From Actinoplanes regularis (GTDB lineage Bacteria; Actinomycetota; Actinomycetes; Mycobacteriales; Micromonosporaceae): a DNA stretch of 40,259 bases. The stretch covers positions 1 through 40,259 of the forward strand of contig NZ_FZNR01000039.1 in the NCBI RefSeq assembly GCF_900188005.1, given 5' to 3'. A program made the position numbers and the translations under genes. The notes under the pieces are model-generated. The model made no database searches and was not told the origin of the DNA. It saw only the letters and a list, made by a program, of their open reading frames with translations. Positions 23,012 through 30,598 of this stretch are shown one piece after another; position 1 is the first letter of the stretch; every line of letters begins with the position of its first letter.

Positions 23012-23393
23012 GCCGGGACAGCCACACGTTGATCAGTTCTTCCTGCTGCGTAGCCGTGACGCCGGTGACTTTGATGGTGTCCCCGTCGATGGTCACCTCG
23101 ACGCTTCGTTCGGTGCGGGACACCCAGTTACGGATCTTGGCGAACGTGGACGCCAGCCCGGCCGCTCCGAGCCGGACGCCAAGGGCGCCGGCCAGGGCGG
23201 AGACGCCTTTGGCGCCGTCGGGGACGGTGGCGTCGGCGAGCGGGTCGACAGCGTCGACGTCGAGGTCGAGTAGCTCGGCGCGCAGGCGGCGGGCGAAGAC
23301 GGCCGGTTCTTCCCGGTCGGCGTCGGTGCCGCTGATCTGTACGACGAGGTCATAGCCGTCGGCCACGAGGGTCGTTCCTTCCCGTTCGTCCAT
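22995..23393 (-). CDS. Effector-associated constant component EACC1
   Basis: A 132-residue soluble protein. The N-terminal half has a beta-alpha pattern (YDLVVQISGTD, FARRLRAELLDLDVDAVDPL). The C-terminal half has the typical EACC1 ending of paired strands and a helix (SVEVTIDGDTIKVTG, ATQQEELINVWLSRH). EACC1 is an adaptor-like component found next to varied effectors, including caspases, in multicellular bacteria; it probably recognises or tethers the effector. ATG 23393 is taken as start; TTG 23414 is an alternative, and neither has a good ribosome-binding site. It lies directly upstream of the caspase gene, with overlap. Confidence 0.8.
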   Translation of the reverse strand: MDEREGTTLVADGYDLVVQISGTDADREEPAVFARRLRAELLDLDVDAVDPLADATVPDGAKGVSALAGALGVRLGAAGLASTFAKIRNWVSRTERSVEVTIDGDTIKVTGVTATQQEELINVWLSRHAPRP

Positions 23394-23608
23394 TACGGAG
23401 CGTCGCGGGGACAAGCATCAAGATCTAAGTGCATGATCGGAAGACCCGGGCGAGCGTCTCTTCGGTCAGAACACCGACACTTTGTCGGCGATTCAGGAGT
23501 GCGGCACCACCCGGGCGCAGAAGATCAGCTGGAACTCGGACGGCTCACCCAACCTGGGCACAAGCCTCCGTGTCGCGGGACATCCCCGGCTGATCAGGGG
23601 ATTTCATC

Positions 23609-25609
23609 GTGAATCGGATTCGTTACTGTCCCGCGGTGTCCTCCTCACCATCCGCGTCGCTCGGACTGATCGGCAACGCCCTGGTCGGGTACCAGCTGGC
23701 CCGAACCCATCGGCGGCAGTTGCTGGCAGTCCTGTTGCCGGTCCTGGCGGTGGCGTTGCTGGTGCTGTTCCTGCTGGACGTGTCGCTGGGCCGGGACCAG
23801 ACGGTGATCATCAACGGGGCTCCAGTCGTGCACGGCGATGAGCGCCTGTCCGTGGTGAGGACAGCGCTGGTCGTCGTGTTCTGGTTGGTAGGGCTGGTCG
23901 CGGCGGTGCTGGTCGCGACCGGCGCGGCACGCGGCCACGCGGTCCGCCCCGGGGCGGCGATCTGGGCCGCGGTGAAGCGCCTTCCGGTGTTCGCCGTCGC
24001 CCTGTGCGCGGTGGCGGCCGGCACGATCCTGGTGTTGCGGATGGTCGTGGGCCTCGCGACGGGGATGCCGGGCCTGATCATGGTCTTCGGCGTGTTCGCG
24101 GTCGCGGCCGTGCTGGCGGCCCGCCTGCTGATCGGTCTGCTCGCGCGTCAGTTCGGCGGGTTCGTCTGGGCCGTGACCACCGGGCGGGTGGCCGGCACCG
24201 CCGGCGCTTTCGTACTGGGTGGCCTGGTCGTCCCGGCGGGGCTGGCCTGGATGTTCGACGCGCCGCTCGGCAACGGCCTGCTCCATCCGGTGGTGACCCG
24301 GGTGATCGGCGCGGTGCTGGTCACCGCGCTGGTCGCGGCGCAGGCCGGCGTCCTGACCCACACCTACCTGCTGCGACGCGACGAGCTGGGGGAGTGGGGG
24401 CAGACGGCCGTGGACCCGTCGGCGGTCGACGCCGGCCTGGCCGAACTGTCCGGTGACCCGGTGCGCCGGCCCTGGGCCGCCGCGGCGGCGACGGTGCTGG
24501 CGCTGCTGACGCCGGCCGCGGTCGCTGCCGTGAACCCGTTCCGGGCGCCGACCGTACGGTCGAACGGCGACGCACCCGGTGGCGCGGTCGCCGTGGTCTG
24601 GCCCACCGGTAAGCACCCGGTCATCGCGGCCACCTTCGGCGCCCGATTCTGTGACGACGACGCGTGCGAACGGTACGTCAGCCAGGACCACGGGCCGGGC
24701 GTGATGGACGACTACGGTGCGGCCGCGATCAGCGCGGACGGCACCGCTGTCGTCAAGGCCGTGCTGACCGGTGGCCTGGACAACGGTGGCCCGTTCGTCG
24801 ACTTCGCGCGCTGCACCCGGGACGGGTGTCAGGAGGCGTGGGTGCCGGTCCGCGCCTCGGCCAAGGAGACCTTCGGCTGGCCGGAGCTGGCCGTCGCGGT
24901 CGCTCCCGACCAGTCCATCTGGTTCGGGCTGGCGCTCGCCTCGGAGAACGAGAAGCCGGGCGAGGCGAACTTCGCGATCACCCTCATCCGATGCCCGGAC
25001 GCCCCCTGCGCCAAGCCGGAACGGCATCGCGCCGGTACGGTCGAACGCCTTCCCGGCGATGCCGTCACCGGCCCCCGGTCCAGCCTGTCGATCGGCTCCG
25101 ACGGCCGCCCGATCCTGGCCGTCCGCACCGGCCTGACCGCCAACCTGGTCACGTGTGACCCCGTGACCTGCGCGAACCCACGGGCGTCGTCGACCTTCAC
25201 CGGGCAGGGGGACACGCGCTGGGCCGCTCCCACCAGCCTCACCGGGCCGGCCGTCACCTTCGCGCCCGGCCAGCTGCGCATCGGCGAGCGGACGCTGCCA
25301 CTGGAGAGCGGCGAGATCTTCCCGACGTCGGCAGCGGTGACGGCAGCGGGAGCCCAGGTGTACGTGACCGCCGCCGAAGCGACCCCGCCGCCGGGACCGC
25401 ACGTGACGATCAGCACCTCGGCCGGGCCGGCGGAGCCCGAGTACTGGCAGCAGGTGCTGTGGCGGTGCGACCAGGAGCGCTGCAGCCGCCAGACCCTGGA
25501 CTACCGGGACACGGTGAGCGGCCGCGACGTGCTGGCCGTCGCGGACGACGGCCGTGTCCTCATCGTCGGCGACGACCGCATCCTGCTCGTGTCCGCTCCC
25601 CGGCCCTGA
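23609..25609 (+). CDS. Polytopic membrane protein with extracytoplasmic Cys-paired repeat domain
   Basis: A 666-residue protein. About six hydrophobic segments lie between residues 37 and 325 (for example LLAVLLPVLAVALLVLFLL and VRTALVVVFWLVGLVAAVL). Residues about 335-666 are hydrophilic and probably outside. That part holds five C-x4-C pairs, C348/353, C402/407, C462/467, C516/521 and C620/625, with a spacing of 54-60 residues and one double gap, looking like blades of a beta-propeller each closed by a disulfide. No named family is recognised. GTG 23609 has AGGGG 8 nt upstream; GTG 23636 is an alternative. It is divergent from the EACC1/caspase pair across 215 nt; a functional link is unproven. 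Confidence 0.78.
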   Translation: MNRIRYCPAVSSSPSASLGLIGNALVGYQLARTHRRQLLAVLLPVLAVALLVLFLLDVSLGRDQTVIINGAPVVHGDERLSVVRTALVVVFWLVGLVAAVLVATGAARGHAVRPGAAIWAAVKRLPVFAVALCAVAAGTILVLRMVVGLATGMPGLIMVFGVFAVAAVLAARLLIGLLARQFGGFVWAVTTGRVAGTAGAFVLGGLVVPAGLAWMFDAPLGNGLLHPVVTRVIGAVLVTALVAAQAGVLTHTYLLRRDELGEWGQTAVDPSAVDAGLAELSGDPVRRPWAAAAATVLALLTPAAVAAVNPFRAPTVRSNGDAPGGAVAVVWPTGKHPVIAATFGARFCDDDACERYVSQDHGPGVMDDYGAAAISADGTAVVKAVLTGGLDNGGPFVDFARCTRDGCQEAWVPVRASAKETFGWPELAVAVAPDQSIWFGLALASENEKPGEANFAITLIRCPDAPCAKPERHRAGTVERLPGDAVTGPRSSLSIGSDGRPILAVRTGLTANLVTCDPVTCANPRASSTFTGQGDTRWAAPTSLTGPAVTFAPGQLRIGERTLPLESGEIFPTSAAVTAAGAQVYVTAAEATPPPGPHVTISTSAGPAEPEYWQQVLWRCDQERCSRQTLDYRDTVSGRDVLAVADDGRVLIVGDDRILLVSAPRP

Positions 25610-25618
25610 CCGTCCTGC

Positions 25619-26392
25619 TCAGGCGGGCACCACGATCGGGGTGCCCGCGACCGGATCCGGCACGATGACGCAGGCCAGGCCGAACACCTTCGCCACCAGC
25701 TCGGCGGTGATCACGTCGACGGGCGGGCCTTCGGCGATGATGCTGCCGTCGGCCATCGCGATGATGTGATCGCAGAAGCGGCTGGCCAGGTTGAGGTCGT
25801 GCAGCACCGCCACGATCGTCCTGCCCGACTCCTGGTTCAGCCGGCGCAGCAGTCTCAGCAGCTCGACCTGGTGGTTGATGTCCAGGAACGTGGTGGGCTC
25901 GTCGAGCAGCAGCAGGTCGGTGTCCTGGGCCAGGGCCATCGCCACCCAGACGCGTTGCCGCTGGCCGCCGGAGAGCTGTTGCAGCGGACGGTTCGCCAGC
26001 TCGGCGGTGCCGGTCGCCTCGAGCGCCTTGGCGACCGCCTCGTGATCAGAATCGGTCCAGCGACGGAACCAGCCCTGGTGCGGGTAGCGCCCGCGGGAGA
26101 CCAGATCCGCGACGGTGACGCCGTCGGGCGCGACCGGGGACTGGGGGAGCAGACCGAGCACCTTGGCGACGTCCACGGTGCTCATCCCGCCCAGGGGGAC
26201 GCCGTCGAGGTGCACGGCCCCGGCGCGGGGTTTGAGCAGCCGGGCCAGGCCGCGCAGCAGGGTGGACTTGCCGCAGGCGTTGGCGCCGACGATGGCGGTC
26301 ACCTTGCCGTCGGGGATGTCGACGGAGAGGTCCGTGACGATCGTCCGGTCGTCGTATCCGAGGGACAGGCCCTGCGCGTTCAGCCGGGTCAT
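25619..26392 (-). CDS. Siderophore-type ABC transporter ATP-binding protein (FepC-like)
   Basis: A 257-residue ATPase of the FecE/FepC/FhuC group. Walker A is GANACGKST (36-44), followed by the Q-loop LLPQSPVAP, signature LSGGQ, Walker B LLLLDEP and the H-loop VLHDLN. DLVSRGRYPHQGW is typical of iron-siderophore and cobalamin importers. The ATG at 26392 overlaps the permease stop as ATGA. It is the last gene of a four-gene operon (binding protein, two permeases, ATPase). Confidence 0.93.
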   Translation of the reverse strand: MTRLNAQGLSLGYDDRTIVTDLSVDIPDGKVTAIVGANACGKSTLLRGLARLLKPRAGAVHLDGVPLGGMSTVDVAKVLGLLPQSPVAPDGVTVADLVSRGRYPHQGWFRRWTDSDHEAVAKALEATGTAELANRPLQQLSGGQRQRVWVAMALAQDTDLLLLDEPTTFLDINHQVELLRLLRRLNQESGRTIVAVLHDLNLASRFCDHIIAMADGSIIAEGPPVDVITAELVAKVFGLACVIVPDPVAGTPIVVPA

Positions 26393-27426
26393 CCGCCTAC
26401 TCCTTGCCGGTTCGTGGTGGCGAGCAGCCACAGCAGGTACGGTGCGCCGACCGCGCCGGTGACCACGCCGGTGGGCAGCGGCACCGGTAGCAGGTGCACG
26501 GCGACGAGGTCGGCGGTGAGCAGTAGCGCGGCCCCGGTCAGCGCGGCCGCGGCGATGCCGCCGGCGGCCGGGCCGAGCAGCCGGTTGGCGACCGGGCCGG
26601 CGATCAGCGCCACGAAGACGATCGGGCCGGCCACCGCGACGGCGAGGGCGACCAGCAGGACGGCGATCGCCAGCAGCGAGGCTCGGCTGAGTTCGGTTCG
26701 GACGCCCAGCGCCCGGGCGCTGTCGTCGCCGAGCTCCAGGGCGCGTAGCTGGCGTTGCAGCAGTACGGCGGCGGGGAGCAGGACCAGTAGTGCGTACAGG
26801 AGGAATCGCAGTTCGGTGTCGCTGGCCTGACCGACCGAGCCGGTGAGCCAGTGCATCGCCTGGCGCGCCTCGGTGAGCCGGGCCCGGCTGAGCACGTACC
26901 CGATCAGGCCGTCGAGGAAGGCGGCGACCCCGATGCCGATCAGGATGAACCGGTAGCCGCTGACCCCGTCGCGCCAGGCGAGCACGTACATCAGCAGGGC
27001 CGCCAGCAGAGCGCCGCCGAGGGCGTACGCGCAGACGGCGAGCCCGGCCGCGTGCAGGAGGACGATGCCGCTGACAGCGGCGAGGCTGGCACCCGAGGTG
27101 ACACCGACGAAGTCGGGGGAGGCGAGCGGGTTGCGCAGCAACTGCTGGAAGATCGTGCCGGAGGCGCCGAGGGCGAGGCCGACCGCGAGGGCGGCCAGAG
27201 CGGTGGGCAGCCGCAGCCCGCGCACGACGAAATCGACGCTCGGGTTGTCGGTCAGGTGCAGGACCGAGGCGATGACCTGACCGGCGGAGAGCCGATAGCT
27301 GCCGACCATCATGGTGAGTACGAACAGCGCGGCGACGGTGCAGGCCAGTGCGGTCGTCACGCCGACGGAGCGAACGGTGCGGCGGCGGCGGTCGACGCGC
27401 AGGGCGGTCAGCGTCGCGACTGTCAT
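26389..27426 (-). CDS. Iron-siderophore ABC transporter permease (FecCD family, FepG-like)
   Basis: A 345-residue integral membrane protein with about nine to ten helices. It has the FecCD landmarks GLRLPTALAALAVGLALGASGTIFQQLLRNPLASPDFVG near residues 70-105, the cytoplasmic ATPase-contacting segment around ALGVRTELSRA, and VAGPIVFVALIAGPVANRLLG. It overlaps both neighbours by 4 nt (ATGA), showing a tightly coupled operon. Confidence 0.92.
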   Translation of the reverse strand: MTVATLTALRVDRRRRTVRSVGVTTALACTVAALFVLTMMVGSYRLSAGQVIASVLHLTDNPSVDFVVRGLRLPTALAALAVGLALGASGTIFQQLLRNPLASPDFVGVTSGASLAAVSGIVLLHAAGLAVCAYALGGALLAALLMYVLAWRDGVSGYRFILIGIGVAAFLDGLIGYVLSRARLTEARQAMHWLTGSVGQASDTELRFLLYALLVLLPAAVLLQRQLRALELGDDSARALGVRTELSRASLLAIAVLLVALAVAVAGPIVFVALIAGPVANRLLGPAAGGIAAAALTGAALLLTADLVAVHLLPVPLPTGVVTGAVGAPYLLWLLATTNRQGVGG

Positions 27427-28448
27427 GGTCCTACCTCCGCGAGCCGGGCGTAGCGAACGATGCCCACGAACACCGGCGCGCACAGTACGGCGAGCACCAC
27501 GCCGACCTGCAGTTCGCCGGGCGCGCCGGCGACCCGGCCGAGCACGTCGGCGAGCAGCAGCACGATCGGGGCGAGCAGCATCGAGTACGGCAGGATCCAG
27601 CGGTAGTCGGGTCCGCAGAGGAAACGGGCCAGGTGCGGCACGACCAGTCCGATGAAGACGATCGGCCCGCAGGCGGCCGTGGCGGCGCCGGCCAGCAGCG
27701 CCACGACGCCGAACGCGGCGGCGCGGGTCAGCGCCACCCGCTGGCCGAGGCCGCGGGCCAGGTCCTCGCCGAGAGCGAGCCCGTTGAGAGCGCGGCCGCA
27801 ACCCAGCGACACGGCCAGACCGGCCAGCAGGAACGGGGCGACGCCGATCAGGATCGGGGCGTAGCGTCCGGCGAGCGAGCCGACCTGCCAGAACCGCAGC
27901 TCGTTGAGGGCGTCGATGTCGGTCATCACGATCGCCGAGGTCAGCGAGCCGAACCCGGCGGTGACGGCCGCGCCGGCCAGGGCGAGCTTTACCGGGGTGG
28001 CGCCCTCGCGGCCCATCGACGCGATCGAGTAGACCAGGACGGTCGCGCCGATCGCCCCGGCGAACGCGAACCAGACGTAGAACTCGACGCCGTGGATGCC
28101 GAGCACGGTGATGGCGAACACGACGGACGCCGCCGCGCCGGAGTTGATGCCCATGATGCCGGCGTCGGCCAGGGGATTGCGAGTGACGCCCTGCAGGATG
28201 GCGCCGGCGACGCCGAGGGCCGCGCCGACGAGGATGCCGAGCAGGGTACGGGGGACGCGTAACTCGACGGTGACGGTGCTGTTGATCGTCCCGTCCCCGC
28301 CGAGGCTGCCCAGCGCACGCAGCACCTCGGACAGGTCGATCGACCGGGAGCCCTGGGCGATGCTGAGGAACGCGGCGACGGCGAGCAGTGCGCACAGCAC
28401 GACAAGCCCGGAGGCCCGCCGTGCCGCGACGGTGCTGGTGGTGGTCAT
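27423..28448 (-). CDS. Iron-siderophore ABC transporter permease (FecCD family, FepD-like)
   Basis: A 341-residue membrane protein, second FecCD permease of the operon. It shows the conserved ELRVPRTLLGILVGAALGVAGAILQGVTRNPLADAGIMGI block, GLGQRVALTRA, and ACGPIVFIGLVVPHLARFLCGPDYR. ATG 28448 (MTTTSTVAARRA) is taken as start, 10 nt after the stop of the binding-protein gene; the longer frame lies inside that gene. The two permeases form the heterodimeric channel. Confidence 0.92.
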   Translation of the reverse strand: MTTTSTVAARRASGLVVLCALLAVAAFLSIAQGSRSIDLSEVLRALGSLGGDGTINSTVTVELRVPRTLLGILVGAALGVAGAILQGVTRNPLADAGIMGINSGAAASVVFAITVLGIHGVEFYVWFAFAGAIGATVLVYSIASMGREGATPVKLALAGAAVTAGFGSLTSAIVMTDIDALNELRFWQVGSLAGRYAPILIGVAPFLLAGLAVSLGCGRALNGLALGEDLARGLGQRVALTRAAAFGVVALLAGAATAACGPIVFIGLVVPHLARFLCGPDYRWILPYSMLLAPIVLLLADVLGRVAGAPGELQVGVVLAVLCAPVFVGIVRYARLAEVGP

Positions 28449-28458
28449 CCGAGGGTGA

Positions 28459-29328
28459 TCAGTTGCCGACGTTCTCATCGGCCGCGCTGATCGCCGTGGT
28501 GAGCTTCTCCAGCTCGACGGCGAAGTCACCGTAGGTGTGCAGCCAATATCCCGGCCAGGACACGGCGGCGCCGGCCTTGGCCGCCTTGACCTTGAACCAG
28601 GTGGGCTGCTTCTTGCCGTACTCGGCGTTGACCGTGGGTGTGAAGACGCGGCTGTCCCACAGGATCAGGTCGGGCTGGTACTTGTCGGCGTTCTCCCAGC
28701 TGATCGTCTCCCAGTACGGGAAACTGGGGTCGGGACGCTCCGGGTTGATCACCTTGAGCCCCCACCGCTGGAAGTCGAGCAGTTCGGGGGCGTATTTCGG
28801 ATTGGCGATCGACAGGTTCTCGTCGCTCGGCGCCATCGCGGCGGCGGTCAGACCGGGCTTGGCCGCGGTCGCCGTCTTGAACGCGGTCACGGCAGCCTCG
28901 AAACGCTGCTTGTTCGCGGCGACCTTCGGGTCGTCCACCTTGGCGCCCAGGCTCTTCGCGAGATTCTCGTAGCCCTCAGCGAGGTCGACGATGGACTCGC
29001 CCTGGCTGATGCCGACGATCGGCGCGAGCTCTTTGAGCTTCTTGCTCTTCTCGTCGACACCCTCTTCGAGGCCGCTGTACGCCTTCTCGGCCGGCCACCA
29101 GTCGCCGACGATCAGGTCCGGCGCGAGCGAGGCCGCCTTCTCGACGTCGATCTTTCCCCATTCCTCGCCGAGGACGGTGATCCCGGTCAGGTCGAGGTCC
29201 TTGAGGTTCGGGTCGGTCTTCACCGGCTCGTCGGTGTAGATGCCGACCGGCTTGATGCCGAAGGAGATCAGCGCGGAGCCGTTCAGGCGGGGGATGTGTC
29301 GCGAAGACGAAGCCGCCCGTTCGTGCAC
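28459..29328 (-). CDS. Siderophore ABC substrate-binding protein, N-terminally truncated
   Basis: The reading frame encodes about 270 residues of a FepB/FhuD-type binding protein: ALISFGIKPVGIY, ILGEEWGKIDVEKAA-like text, PDLIVGDWWPAEKAYSG, WGLKVINPE, ISWENADKYQPDLILWDSR and WPGYWLHTYGDFAVEL. What should precede this (signal peptide, lipobox cysteine and the first 50-70 residues of the mature lobe) is missing. Similarity stops abruptly near 29283, and upstream there is only an 85-nt AT-richer stretch before the divergent metalloprotease gene. The only in-frame start nearby is GTG 29328, which is not followed by a signal peptide. As it stands the product would stay in the cytoplasm and is probably non-functional; it may be a pseudogene. 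The open frame continues far upstream only by chance. Confidence 0.75.
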   Translation of the reverse strand: MHERAASSSRHIPRLNGSALISFGIKPVGIYTDEPVKTDPNLKDLDLTGITVLGEEWGKIDVEKAASLAPDLIVGDWWPAEKAYSGLEEGVDEKSKKLKELAPIVGISQGESIVDLAEGYENLAKSLGAKVDDPKVAANKQRFEAAVTAFKTATAAKPGLTAAAMAPSDENLSIANPKYAPELLDFQRWGLKVINPERPDPSFPYWETISWENADKYQPDLILWDSRVFTPTVNAEYGKKQPTWFKVKAAKAGAAVSWPGYWLHTYGDFAVELEKLTTAISAADENVGN

Positions 29329-29333
29329 CCTTC

Positions 29334-29371
29334 CCGAAAACGTTTTCGGCGCGCATATTGATAGACATATT
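29334..29371 (+). promoter_or_regulatory. LacI-type palindrome over a candidate promoter
   Basis: CCGAAAACGTTTTCGG (29334-29349) is a perfect 16-bp palindrome with the central CG expected of LacI-family operators. A candidate promoter, TTTTCG (29343-29348), 17 bp, CATATT (29366-29371), has its -35 inside the palindrome, so repressor binding would block it. The metalloprotease gene starts at 29398 after GGAGGAGA. The palindrome is clear; the promoter match is modest. Confidence 0.5.
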
Positions 29372-29397
29372 TCAATCTTGTGACGCTGGAGGAGACG

Positions 29398-30462
29398 ATG
29401 CGTACCCGAGTCCTGGTGGCGGTCGCCGCCGTAGCCACCCTCGGCACCACGATGGCAGTCACCGCGCAGAGCGCCAGCGCCGCCGCGGCCGGCTGCCAGG
29501 TGTCGTACACGATCAGTTCGCAGTGGTCCGGCGGTTTCGGGGCGAACGTGGCCGTCACCAACCTCGGCGACCCGATCTCCGGGTGGACGCTGCGCTGGTC
29601 GTTCGGCGCGGGACAGGCCGTCACCCAGGCGTGGAACGCCACCGTGACCCAGAGCGGCGCCGCGGTCACCGCCGTCAACGTCTCCTACAACGGCACCCTC
29701 GCCACCGGCGCGAGCACCTCGTTCGGCTTCAACGGATCCTGGACCGGCGGCAACCCGGTACCCACCGCCTTCACGCTGAACGGCGTCACCTGCACCGGCA
29801 CGGTCACCCCCACGACCAGCCCCACAGCCACTCCGACGACCAGTCCCACGCCGACACCCACCGGGTCGCCGGCGACCCGAACGGTCCGGGTCTTCTGGCT
29901 CAAACCGACCGACGTCACCTACGACCAGCGCTATCCCGACGGGATCGCCGCCGTCATGCGCGAAGCCCAGCGCTACTACCGGCAGGAGCTCGGCAAGACG
30001 TTCACGCTCAACAACACCGTCGTCGAGGTCGTCAACGGCGAGCACGATCGGAACTGGTACATCACCACCAACTGCACCGGCGGCGACCACTACTGGTGCG
30101 TGGTCGGGAACATGCACCAGGAGCTGATGCGCCGGTTCGGCATCGCCAACCCGGACAGCCGGTGGCTGTGCGTGGGCGAGATCAGTGCCGAGGAGACCAA
30201 CCAGTCCGGCGGCGGCGCCAGCACCGGCTGGGTGGTGCTCAGCGGCCACGACGCGGACGGCGCGGCCGGCGTCAACGGGCCGATGAACCGCTGGTACGGC
30301 GGCATGGTCCACGAGCTCGGGCACGCCTTCGGCCTGCCCGACTCCACCTCGACCGACGGCACCCCGATGTCCGCCTCGTTCTACGACTACCCGAACACGC
30401 ACTTCAGCCAGGCCCAGAAGAACGCCATCCTGGCCGGCCCCTACGGCGGCTTCCTGGCCTGA
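29398..30462 (+). CDS. Secreted CBM2-zinc metalloprotease
   Basis: A 354-residue secreted protein. Residues 1-30 are a signal peptide (SASAAAA). About 32-132 form a family 2 carbohydrate-binding module (C33 ... C-terminal Cys of VTCTGT, WSGGFGANVAVTNLG, SGWTLRWSF), as on actinobacterial cellulases and chitinases. About 133-160 is a Thr/Pro/Ser linker. About 160-354 is a metallopeptidase with the zinc motif HELGHAFGLPD: H305, E306, H309 and probably D315, the HExxHxxGxxD arrangement seen in snapalysin-like enzymes. It should bind cellulose or chitin and cut protein nearby; substrate unknown. The start has GGAGGAGA upstream. A strong terminator follows. Confidence 0.88.
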   Translation: MRTRVLVAVAAVATLGTTMAVTAQSASAAAAGCQVSYTISSQWSGGFGANVAVTNLGDPISGWTLRWSFGAGQAVTQAWNATVTQSGAAVTAVNVSYNGTLATGASTSFGFNGSWTGGNPVPTAFTLNGVTCTGTVTPTTSPTATPTTSPTPTPTGSPATRTVRVFWLKPTDVTYDQRYPDGIAAVMREAQRYYRQELGKTFTLNNTVVEVVNGEHDRNWYITTNCTGGDHYWCVVGNMHQELMRRFGIANPDSRWLCVGEISAEETNQSGGGASTGWVVLSGHDADGAAGVNGPMNRWYGGMVHELGHAFGLPDSTSTDGTPMSASFYDYPNTHFSQAQKNAILAGPYGGFLA

Positions 30463-30476
30463 ACACGAACCAGGGC

Positions 30477-30511
30477 GGCACGTGAGGCGGGGCCTGCCGG
30501 CCTCACGTGCC
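30477..30511 (+). terminator. Hairpin terminator after the CBM2-metalloprotease gene
   Basis: GGCACGTGAGGC (30477-30488) pairs perfectly with GCCTCACGTGCC (30500-30511) around an 11-nt loop, starting 14 nt after the stop codon. Typical T-less actinobacterial terminator. Confidence 0.8.
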
Positions 30512-30598
30512 GTCGCGCGCGACGGCCGGCGTTCACTCGACGGCCATCGATCTTGTCTATCATCCCCGTTCGATCATTCGGCGACACGGGGAGAATTC

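Noticed and set aside
29329..30402. Upstream continuation of the siderophore-binding-protein frame
   Set aside because: It is antisense to the CBM2-metalloprotease and shows no signal peptide or binding-protein features, so it is not the missing N-terminus.
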